This document shows positions 13,815 to 20,566 of a stretch of DNA of 20,566 nucleotides, piece after piece. The position numbers were made by a program, and so were the translations under genes. The stretch's first letter is position 1. Every line of letters begins with the position of its first letter. The notes under the pieces are model-generated. The model was not told the origin of the DNA. It made no database searches and saw only the letters and a program-made list of their open reading frames with translations. The DNA is from Bacteroidaceae bacterium (GTDB lineage Bacteria; Bacteroidota; Bacteroidia; Bacteroidales; Bacteroidaceae): assembly GCA_023227685.1 (NCBI GenBank), contig JALNVG010000022.1:1-20566 (forward strand), in the 5' to 3' direction.

Positions 13815-14678
13815 ATGATTAAAGTAGAAATAGACGAAGGATCGGGCTTCTGTTTCGGAGTAGTAACAGCGATCAAAAAAGCTGAAGAAGAATTATCCAA
13901 AGGAAAACCGCTCTATTGCTTAGGAGATATAGTACATAACAATTGCGAAGTTGAAAGATTAAAAAAAATCGGTCTCATCATAATAGATCATAAAACCTTT
14001 GAAAAGTTACACCACGTCAAAGTATTACTACGCGCCCATGGTGAACCACCCGAGACCTATCAAATAGCCAAAGAAAACGACATTGAAATTATCGACGCAA
14101 CTTGCCCGGTTGTACTACAGCTGCAAAAAAAGGTAAACATAGAATCCCATTCGGATAATAAAGGAGAAAAGCTAATCGTTATTTATGGGAAAAGCGGTCA
14201 CGCCGAAGTTTTAGGACTCGTCGGACAAACAGAAGGAAAAGCCATAGTCATAGAGAATCTTGAAGAGGCAAAAAAATTAGACCTTCGTAAAAGCATCCGT
14301 CTCTTTTCACAAACAACAAAATCAGTCGATGAATTTTGGAAAATAATTGCATACATCAAAGAACATATTTCGCCCGAAGCTACATTTGAGTACAATGATA
14401 CCATTTGCCGACAAGTATCAAACAGAATGCCTAATATTCGTAGATTTGCAGCATCACATGAATTAATTTTTTTCGTCAGTGGGAAAAAAAGTTCAAATGG
14501 AAAAATGCTTTTTGAAGAATGCAAAAAAATCAATTCAAACTCTCATTTAATAGATGATGAAAAAGAAATAGACGATTCTCTTCTTCAAGGAATACGCTCT
14601 ATAGGTGTCTGCGGGGCAACATCCACCCCCAAATGGTTGATGGAAAATGTTGCTGAATATATCCGTTTAAAAATATAA
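13815..14678 (+). CDS. ispH: 4-hydroxy-3-methylbut-2-enyl diphosphate reductase (IspH/LytB)
   Basis: IspH performs the last step of the MEP pathway, making IPP and DMAPP. The 287-aa protein keeps the three cysteines that hold the [4Fe-4S] cluster: C13 (GSGFCFGV), C97 (DATCPVV) and C198 (TICRQV), each one residue on from the E. coli positions 12, 96 and 197. The substrate-site block GHAEVLGLVGQ aligns with the E. coli GHPEVEGTMGQ region that carries the catalytic Glu. GVCGATSTPKWLMENV near the end is the usual C-terminal signature. Its presence says the organism makes isoprenoids by the MEP route; its product feeds the prenyl synthase encoded at 11164-12138. Confidence 0.97.
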   Translation: MIKVEIDEGSGFCFGVVTAIKKAEEELSKGKPLYCLGDIVHNNCEVERLKKIGLIIIDHKTFEKLHHVKVLLRAHGEPPETYQIAKENDIEIIDATCPVVLQLQKKVNIESHSDNKGEKLIVIYGKSGHAEVLGLVGQTEGKAIVIENLEEAKKLDLRKSIRLFSQTTKSVDEFWKIIAYIKEHISPEATFEYNDTICRQVSNRMPNIRRFAASHELIFFVSGKKSSNGKMLFEECKKINSNSHLIDDEKEIDDSLLQGIRSIGVCGATSTPKWLMENVAEYIRLKI

Positions 14679-14816
14679 GACGGAAAAAGAAAATGCGGGC
14701 ATAACCGCACAGTAGAAGTGCTCGTTTTGCGGGAGTTTACAAGTTTTTTTAAGGAATAGAAAAGGGATAAAACAATTATTAATGTAATATACACTCGATT
14801 ATCCGCAAGGAATTAG

Positions 14817-14824
14817 TATTTTTG
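14817..14824 (+). promoter_or_regulatory. Promoter -7 box of pfkA
   Basis: TATTTTTG matches TAnnTTTG and lies 27 nt before the pfkA ATG. The -33 element is weak. The box lies in a 173-nt gap after ispH, so pfkA has its own transcript. Confidence 0.6.
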
Positions 14825-14851
14825 CCCTATTAAATAATAATAGGTATTGTT

Positions 14852-15832
14852 ATGGGAACAGTTAAATGCATTGGAATTTTAACATCTGGCGGTGATGCTC
14901 CCGGAATGAACGCTGCAATTAGAGCTGTAACACGCGCTGCTATTTGTAATGGACTAAAAGTCAAAGCTATTTACAGAGGTTATAAGGGACTGATTACAAA
15001 AGAGATTGAAGAATTCAAAAGTCAAAACGTAAGTAATATTATCCAACAAGGAGGCACGATACTCAAAACATCGCGTTGTGAAGAATTTATGACTCCTGAA
15101 GGACGTAAAATCGCTTATGACAACATGATGGAAGAGCAGATTGATGCGCTTATCATTATCGGAGGAGACGGTTCTTTAACCGGTGCACGTCTTTTTGCTC
15201 AAGAATATGATGTATCCTGTATCGGGCTACCCGGCACGATAGATAATGACTTATTCGGTACAGATTTCACCATTGGATATGACACCGCGCTCAACACTAT
15301 AATTGAAGCAGTGGATAAAATACGAGACACGGCAACCTCACACGAACGGCTATTCTTTATTGAAGTAATGGGACGCGACTCAGGATTCCTTGCCTTGAAC
15401 GGTGCTATTGCTTCGGGGGCAGAAGCTGCGATCATTCCGGAATTCGAGACAAAGTTTGACCAATTGGAAGAATTTATCAAGAACGGATTTCGCAAATCAA
15501 AAAACAGCAGTATTGTATTAGTTGCCGAAAGCCCATCTTTGGGAGGTGCGATGCATTATGCCGAACGAGTAAAGAAAGAATATCCTCAATATGATGTTCG
15601 TGTAACAATTCTCGGATATCTTCAACGCGGTGGAAGTCCAACAGCCAGAGACCGAATACTCGCGAGCAGATTAGGTGCCGCTGCAATAGACGCAATTATG
15701 GAAGGACAAAGAAACGTAATGATCGGTATAGAAGATGATCAGATTGTAAACGTGCCTTTCAGCAAGGCCATCAAAAATGACAAACCGATTGAACAAGATC
15801 TTGTTAATCTATTAAAGGAACTTTCTATCTAA
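14852..15832 (+). CDS. pfkA: 6-phosphofructokinase, ATP-dependent
   Basis: PfkA makes fructose 1,6-bisphosphate, the committed step of glycolysis. The 326-aa protein is close in length to E. coli PfkA (320). It shows GILTSGGDAPGMNA at the start (ATP loop), IIGGDGSLTGA (103-112), GLPGTIDNDLFGTD (125-138) with the catalytic D131, IEVMGRDSGFLAL, and LGYLQRGGSPTARDR near the C-terminus. The Gly of GGDGS and the Gly of PGTIDND are the residues found in ATP-using enzymes; PPi-using enzymes usually have Asp and Lys there. Bacteroides often also carry a PPi-dependent enzyme, which is not in this window. The gene has its own promoter and ends at a terminator shared with gltA. Confidence 0.96.
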   Translation: MGTVKCIGILTSGGDAPGMNAAIRAVTRAAICNGLKVKAIYRGYKGLITKEIEEFKSQNVSNIIQQGGTILKTSRCEEFMTPEGRKIAYDNMMEEQIDALIIIGGDGSLTGARLFAQEYDVSCIGLPGTIDNDLFGTDFTIGYDTALNTIIEAVDKIRDTATSHERLFFIEVMGRDSGFLALNGAIASGAEAAIIPEFETKFDQLEEFIKNGFRKSKNSSIVLVAESPSLGGAMHYAERVKKEYPQYDVRVTILGYLQRGGSPTARDRILASRLGAAAIDAIMEGQRNVMIGIEDDQIVNVPFSKAIKNDKPIEQDLVNLLKELSI

Positions 15833-15863
15833 ACATCTTTCGCAAGATCACATATCGACTAAT

Positions 15864-15915
15864 AAAAATTCCCTGATGATGGAGTAATATATTATTTCAT
15901 CATTAGGGATTTTTT
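15864..15915. terminator. Bidirectional terminator between pfkA and gltA
   Basis: CCCTGATGATG at 15871-15881 pairs with CATCATTAGGG at 15898-15908, with one G-T pair and a 16-nt loop. AAAAA lies on the left (15864-15868) and TTTTTT on the right (15910-15915). The hairpin serves pfkA on the plus strand and the aconitase-icd-gltA operon on the minus strand. Confidence 0.85.
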
Positions 15916-15916
15916 A

Positions 15917-17266
15917 TTAACGTTCTTTGATAGGCATATACCGAATAGCTTCTTCCAGAATATTCTTGTAAGCCGGACGGATTATACGTTTCCCTTCAAA
16001 ATTCAACTCCTCATTGCGATGAGCACACCAGCCCACAATTCGGGCCATAGCAAACAATGGGGTAAATATAGCCATTGGCAAACCGATCATTTCATAAATA
16101 AATCCGGAATAAAAGTCTACATTGCTTGATACTGTCTTGCCGTTATTCTTGACTTTCTTAAACATGGCAATACTACGTTCCTCCAAAAGTTCAAGAAAAT
16201 CAAATTCGCGTTCTTTACCTTTTTCATGGGCTAAATCACGTGCAAAATCTTTAAGTAAGACAGCACGAGGATCGGATATCGTATATACGGCATGCCCTAT
16301 TCCATAAATCAAACCCGATTTATCATAGGCCTGCTTGTTCAGCATACGCGTAAGAAAGGTGTCAATCTCACTGATGTTAGTCCAGTCTTGAATATTTTCC
16401 TGCAAAAAATGAAACATCTTCACCACCTGAATATTAGCACCACCATGAAGGGGCCCTTTCAAAGAACCTATACCCGCTGCGATAGATGAATAAGTATCCG
16501 TACCCGTTGAAGAAGTAACACGTACTGTAAATGTAGAATTGTTACCGCCGCCATGTTCGGCATGCACAACAAGTAATAAATCAAGCATACGTGCTTCAAG
16601 CTCCGTATAATCTTGCTTTAGCATATAAAGAAAATTTTCAGCAAGTGACAGATTCTCTTGCGGATGACGAATATGCAAGGATCTGCCATAGGTAGCATGA
16701 CGAAGCATATTATAAGCATAAGCTATAATAGTGGGAAATTTAGAAATGAGTTCCACACTCTGTTTCATCAGGTTATCACGTGACGTATCATCCGCCTTTT
16801 CATCAAAACGATACATTTCAAGGACACTGCGCGCCAAAATATTCATAATATCATTACCTTCCAACTCTATGATATTCATTTTCGTCTTCTGGTCAAGAGG
16901 CATCTTATCCGTAATCAATTCACAAAAAGAGCTCAATTCCTCTTTATCGGGCAAATTACCGGAAAGAAGTAGATAGGCTACCTCTTCAAACCCAAACCGC
17001 TTCTCATTCATAAAAGCATGAGAAATATCATCTATACTATAGCCACGATAATACAACTTTCCCGGTACCGGCTTCAAAGAACCATCAACCAAACGCTCGT
17101 AGCCGACAACATTACCAATTTTCGTAAGCCCTACCAATACACCGGTTCCATCATCATTGCGCAACCCGCGTTTCACATCATATTTTTTAAATAAGGAGTT
17201 ATCTATCCGGGTGCACTCCTTCATTTCATCAGAAATCTTATATATCAGATATTCTTTATTCATCAT
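15917..17266 (-). CDS. gltA: Citrate synthase
   Basis: This enzyme condenses acetyl-CoA with oxaloacetate to citrate. The 449-aa protein (448 if the second of two adjacent Met codons is the start) has the catalytic triad in its usual settings: H274 (GPLHGGAN), H325 (GIGHAVY) and D384 (NVDFYSGF). HAEHGGGNNSTF (235-246) differs from the HADHE form of the E. coli hexameric enzyme, so this is a separate subgroup of the citrate/2-methylcitrate synthase family. About 40 N-terminal residues precede the core. It is the last gene of the aconitase-icd-gltA operon, 64 nt after icd. The neighbours favour citrate over 2-methylcitrate synthesis. Confidence 0.95.
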   Translation of the reverse strand: MMNKEYLIYKISDEMKECTRIDNSLFKKYDVKRGLRNDDGTGVLVGLTKIGNVVGYERLVDGSLKPVPGKLYYRGYSIDDISHAFMNEKRFGFEEVAYLLLSGNLPDKEELSSFCELITDKMPLDQKTKMNIIELEGNDIMNILARSVLEMYRFDEKADDTSRDNLMKQSVELISKFPTIIAYAYNMLRHATYGRSLHIRHPQENLSLAENFLYMLKQDYTELEARMLDLLLVVHAEHGGGNNSTFTVRVTSSTGTDTYSSIAAGIGSLKGPLHGGANIQVVKMFHFLQENIQDWTNISEIDTFLTRMLNKQAYDKSGLIYGIGHAVYTISDPRAVLLKDFARDLAHEKGKEREFDFLELLEERSIAMFKKVKNNGKTVSSNVDFYSGFIYEMIGLPMAIFTPLFAMARIVGWCAHRNEELNFEGKRIIRPAYKNILEEAIRYMPIKER

Positions 17267-17330
17267 CTTCGGTTCTTTATATTTTTATCCCCCTATTTCA
17301 GGAGTTTTCTTTCTCATTAATGACATTCGC

Positions 17331-18512
17331 CTACAGCCTATCAACAATTTCTTGGGCGAAATCAGAAGTAGATAAAGCCACACCATTATCCATAAATCGA
17401 GCTAAATCAGCCGTCGCACGTCCTTCAGCAAAACTTTGTTTCAGGGCATTTTCTATAGAAATAGCAGCTTCGTTCCAACCAAAATATTCGAGCATCATCA
17501 CGGCAGACAAAATAATAGAACATGGATTAACCACATTCTTACCTGCAATATTGGGAGCTGTTCCGTGGGTAGCCTCAAATATAGCATTTCCTGTTTGATA
17601 ATTGATGTTCGCACCCGGTGCTATACCGATACCACCCACCATAGCGGCCAATTGATCGGAAATATAATCGCCATTCAAGTTCATTGTTGCCACAACTGAA
17701 TATTCTTCAGGAATAAGTAATGTGTTTTGCAAAAAAGCATCGGCAATACAATCTTTCATTACCAATCGTCCATCCGCCAGCTCATCAGCAAATTCACGCT
17801 GTGCCAATTCATAGCCCCATTTCTTAAAACCACCTTCCGTAAACTTCATGATATTACCCTTGTGAACCAAGGTGACCGATGGCAGATGATGATCAATTGC
17901 ATACTGACAAGCAGCACGTACCAACCGTTCCGTACCTTCTTTAGACACCGGTTTGATGCCAAACGAAGAAGTTGTCGGGAATCGAACCTTTGTCACCCCC
18001 ATCTCATCATGAAGAAATTTATAAAGTTTCTTTGCTTCGGGTGTACCGGCCTCCCACTCAATGCCGGCATAAATATCTTCGGTATTTTCACGAAAGATGC
18101 ACATATCCACCCTTTCGGGAGCCTTGACAGGCGAAGCAACACCCTGATACCAACGCACAGGCCGTTGACAAACATATAAATCAAGCGTCTGCCTTAAAGC
18201 CACATTCAAAGAACGGATTCCGCCACCTACCGGCGTGGTTAAAGGGCCTTTGATACCCACCAAATAAGTTCTAAAAGCATCAAATGTTTCTTCGGGCAAC
18301 CATGAACCGGCAACCTTGAAAGCCTGCTCGCCAGCCAACACTTCCAACCATTCAATCTTTCTTTTTCCTTTATATGCAGATTTAACAGCCGCATTGACCA
18401 CTTTCTGCATAGCGGGAGTAATTTCTTTTCCTACACCGTCACCTGTGATAAAAGGAACAGTCACAACATCAGGCACTTTCAGAGTACCATGATCCATCGC
18501 AATTTTACTCAT
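17331..18512 (-). CDS. icd: Isocitrate dehydrogenase (E. coli Icd-like), cofactor preference uncertain
   Basis: Icd oxidises isocitrate to 2-oxoglutarate and CO2. The 393-aa protein aligns well with E. coli Icd. The substrate site is intact: S101, N103 and R107 in IRSLNVALRQ, R117 (RPVR), R141 and Y148 in FRENTEDIYAG, and the Lys in LVHKGNIMKF. The cofactor site differs. The E. coli NADP-contact residues K344, Y345 and Y391 correspond to N321, I322 (HGTAPNIAGK) and A368; V351 and R395 are kept as V328 and R372. The Asn-Ile pair is closer to the Asp-Ile of NAD-dependent enzymes of the family. The start codon overlaps the aconitase stop by 4 nt (ATGA), showing tight translational coupling. Confidence 0.95.
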   Translation of the reverse strand: MSKIAMDHGTLKVPDVVTVPFITGDGVGKEITPAMQKVVNAAVKSAYKGKRKIEWLEVLAGEQAFKVAGSWLPEETFDAFRTYLVGIKGPLTTPVGGGIRSLNVALRQTLDLYVCQRPVRWYQGVASPVKAPERVDMCIFRENTEDIYAGIEWEAGTPEAKKLYKFLHDEMGVTKVRFPTTSSFGIKPVSKEGTERLVRAACQYAIDHHLPSVTLVHKGNIMKFTEGGFKKWGYELAQREFADELADGRLVMKDCIADAFLQNTLLIPEEYSVVATMNLNGDYISDQLAAMVGGIGIAPGANINYQTGNAIFEATHGTAPNIAGKNVVNPCSIILSAVMMLEYFGWNEAAISIENALKQSFAEGRATADLARFMDNGVALSTSDFAQEIVDRL

Positions 18513-20566
18513 TTCTTTCTTGAATTAAGTGCAGATCCTGCACGAAACCATGCGATCTGTTGTTCATTATATGTGTGTTGTACTTCAAAAGTATCTTTCG
18601 ATCCATCTTCATGCTTTGCGATGACGGTAAGATGTTTATCCTGTTCAAAGGCCGTCAAGCCGGTAACAGATAACAAATCATGCTCTTGAATCTTATCATA
18701 ATCGGATTTATCTACAAACGTCAAAGCCAGCATACCCTGTTTCTTCAAATTTGTTTCGTGAATCCGTGCAAAACTCTTGGCCAAGATGGCATAAACATTA
18801 AGGAACCTCGGTTCCATAGCCGCATGCTCTCGACTTGAACCCTCACCATAATTATCTTCGGCAACAACTATCGATGAAATACCTTGCGACTTATAAAGCT
18901 TGGCTGTACCGGCAACAGTATCATAAGAATCCGAAGCACGATTCCAAACTTTATTTGTTTCACCGTTAAAGGCATTTATTGCTCCCATCAACATATTATC
19001 AGATATATTCTCCAGATGACCACGGAAACGCAACCATGGACCGGCCATAGATATATGATCCGTTGTACATTTACCTTGTGTCTTAATCAATAGGGGCATA
19101 TCAATAAAATCTTTCCCATCCCAAGCAGAAAAAGGTTCTAATAATTGCAGTCTCTTAGATGCCGGATTAATATTAATTGGTTTTTGTTCACCCGTGGGAG
19201 AAACAAAGCCTTCACTGCCTAAAGCAAAACCTTTGACCGGCAATTCTTCACCTTTCGGTTCAGATAACTTAACTGACTTTCCGTCTTTATTTAAAAGACT
19301 GTCTTTCAAAGGATTGAAACACAAATCACCCGCAATAGTAAATGCTACGGCAATCTCCGGTGACGTAACAAAAGCAAAAGTGTTCGGATTACCATCCGCC
19401 CGTTTGGCAAAATTACGATTAAACGAAGTCACAATAGAATTCCGTTTTGTCGGATTGTCCGTATGGCGTTTCCACTGACCGATACAAGCCCCGCACGCAT
19501 TAGCCATCAACGTAGCCCCGATAGATTTAAAAGCATTGATGATACCATCACGTTCGGCTGTAGCACGTATTCTTTCGGAACCGGGGTTCACGATAAGAGG
19601 TGAAGCCACTTTGATATTCATAGCAACCGCCTGACGAGCAATAGAAGCAGCACGACTCAGATCCTGATAAGAAGAATTCGTACAAGAGCCGATCAATCCT
19701 ACTTCCATCTGTTGAGGATAACCATTAGTCTTTACTTTATCAGCGAACAGTGAAATAGGGCAAGCGGCATCAGGACTAAAAGGACCATTAACATACGGTT
19801 CCAAATCAGACAAATCAATCTCTATTAATTTATCAAAATATTTTTCGGGATGAGCCATTACTTCTTTATCAGCACAAAGATTATCAGCCACGCGGTCGGC
19901 CATTACGGCTACATCTTCTCTTCCTGTTGCTTTTAAGTAAACAAACATGCGTTTATCATAGGGGAAAATCGAAGTTGTCGCACCTATCTCAGCACCCATA
20001 TTACATATCGTGGCCTTGCCGGTAGCAGATAATGAAGCAGCACCCGATCCATAATATTCAATGATACAATTTGTTGCACCTTTTGCCGTTAGAATACCGG
20101 CCAACTTTAAAATAATATCTTTCGGAGAAGTCCAGCCACTAAGTTTGCCGATAAGATGAACACCGATAATGCGGGGCATCTTCAACTCCCACTCCATACC
20201 GCTCATCACATCCACAGCATCAGCACCACCTACGCCGATAGCTACCATGCCCATACCACCGGCATTAGGAGTATGAGAATCGGTACCAATCATCATACCA
20301 CCCGGAAACGTATAATTTTCAAGTACAACTTGATGAATGATCCCCGCTCCGGGTTTCCAAAAACCGATTCCATAACGGGAAGCTACATCATGCAAGAAAT
20401 CATAAACTTCTTTATTAACCGACATCGCAGCAACCAAATCTTCATCCTTACCATGATCCGCTTGTATCAAATGATCACAATGGACAGTTGAAGGAACAGC
20501 CACCTGTTTTTTCCCGGCATTCATAAATTGAAGTAAAGCCATTTGAGCAGTTGCATCCTGCATAGC
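18509..20566 (-). CDS. acnA: Aconitate hydratase, mitochondrial-like, N-terminus outside the window
   Basis: Aconitase isomerises citrate to isocitrate through a [4Fe-4S] cluster. The three ligands are C294 (GSCTNSS), C357 and C360 (NACGACIGQW), numbered from the Met at 20563. Their spacing (63 and 3) equals that of the mitochondrial enzyme (C358, C421, C424). The swivelling C-terminal domain shows CTTDHISMAGPWLRFRGHL, GEGSSREHAAMEPR and SFARIHETNLKKQG, all very close to mitochondrial aconitase. The frame runs on past the right edge, and the text at the edge (AMQDATAQMA) is internal in this family, so about 60 N-terminal residues are missing. It is the first visible gene of the operon and overlaps icd by 4 nt. 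The symbol acnA follows usage in Bacteroides fragilis; it is not the E. coli AcnA subgroup. Confidence 0.95.
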   Translation of the reverse strand, partial: AMQDATAQMALLQFMNAGKKQVAVPSTVHCDHLIQADHGKDEDLVAAMSVNKEVYDFLHDVASRYGIGFWKPGAGIIHQVVLENYTFPGGMMIGTDSHTPNAGGMGMVAIGVGGADAVDVMSGMEWELKMPRIIGVHLIGKLSGWTSPKDIILKLAGILTAKGATNCIIEYYGSGAASLSATGKATICNMGAEIGATTSIFPYDKRMFVYLKATGREDVAVMADRVADNLCADKEVMAHPEKYFDKLIEIDLSDLEPYVNGPFSPDAACPISLFADKVKTNGYPQQMEVGLIGSCTNSSYQDLSRAASIARQAVAMNIKVASPLIVNPGSERIRATAERDGIINAFKSIGATLMANACGACIGQWKRHTDNPTKRNSIVTSFNRNFAKRADGNPNTFAFVTSPEIAVAFTIAGDLCFNPLKDSLLNKDGKSVKLSEPKGEELPVKGFALGSEGFVSPTGEQKPININPASKRLQLLEPFSAWDGKDFIDMPLLIKTQGKCTTDHISMAGPWLRFRGHLENISDNMLMGAINAFNGETNKVWNRASDSYDTVAGTAKLYKSQGISSIVVAEDNYGEGSSREHAAMEPRFLNVYAILAKSFARIHETNLKKQGMLALTFVDKSDYDKIQEHDLLSVTGLTAFEQDKHLTVIAKHEDGSKDTFEVQHTYNEQQIAWFRAGSALNSRKK

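Noticed and set aside
17436..20491. Several plus-strand open frames opposite icd and aconitase
   Set aside because: They lack family motifs and promoters and mirror well-conserved minus-strand coding sequence.
20561..20563. ATG at the right edge as the aconitase start
   Set aside because: AMQDATAQMA is internal in mitochondrial-type aconitases, and the frame is still open at the edge.
1..20566. CRISPR arrays, insertion sequences, toxin-antitoxin or defence genes
   Set aside because: No regularly spaced repeats, transposase motifs or known defence domains were seen on either strand.

Overview
The window looks like chromosomal core DNA from a member of the Bacteroidales, most likely Bacteroides or a close relative. 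The reasons are an AT-rich composition, repeated TAnnTTTG promoter boxes (the Bacteroidetes -7 element) with few clear Shine-Dalgarno sequences, a TonB/ExbB/ExbD set of the Bacteroidetes type, an M64 peptidase, and an aconitase resembling the mitochondrial enzyme in an operon with isocitrate dehydrogenase and citrate synthase. I see no insertion sequence, prophage, integrase or CRISPR array. No gene-free stretch exceeds about 210 bases.

Left part, plus strand (1-3893): a membrane protein cut by the left edge, an ECF-type sigma factor and an overlapping small membrane protein that is probably its anti-sigma factor form one module. A secreted or membrane-anchored phospholipase D/cardiolipin synthase-like protein with a TTG start follows. 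Then comes thyA, whose promoter box lies so close to the ATG that the mRNA is probably leaderless. thyA and folA (3909-4406) make a thymidylate/folate pair. An Lrp/AsnC regulator (minus strand) meets folA tail to tail and is divergent from an M64 peptidase followed by a GNAT acetyltransferase (5074-6917).

Middle part, minus strand (6994-12887): tonB, then a prenyl diphosphate synthase, an uncharacterised 228-aa protein and a TatD nuclease (tightly linked), then tRNA-Ser(GGA), then an energy-transduction operon exbB - small four-helix membrane protein - exbD - exbD. TonB and ExbBD would supply proton-motive-force energy to outer-membrane TonB-dependent (SusC-like) transporters. A hairpin terminator separates the acetyltransferase from the exb operon.

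Right part: cmk and ispH (plus strand), then pfkA with its own promoter, then a convergent terminator, then the minus-strand operon aconitase - icd - gltA, whose first gene runs off the right edge. These three enzymes form the oxidative branch from oxaloacetate and acetyl-CoA to 2-oxoglutarate.

Most of the window is ordinary housekeeping sequence. The points most worth a second look are the unassigned four-helix protein inside the exb operon, the ExbB that lacks the E. coli Glu176 equivalent, the ICD cofactor-site residues that depart from the NADP pattern, the leaderless thyA arrangement and the sigma/anti-sigma/membrane-protein module.
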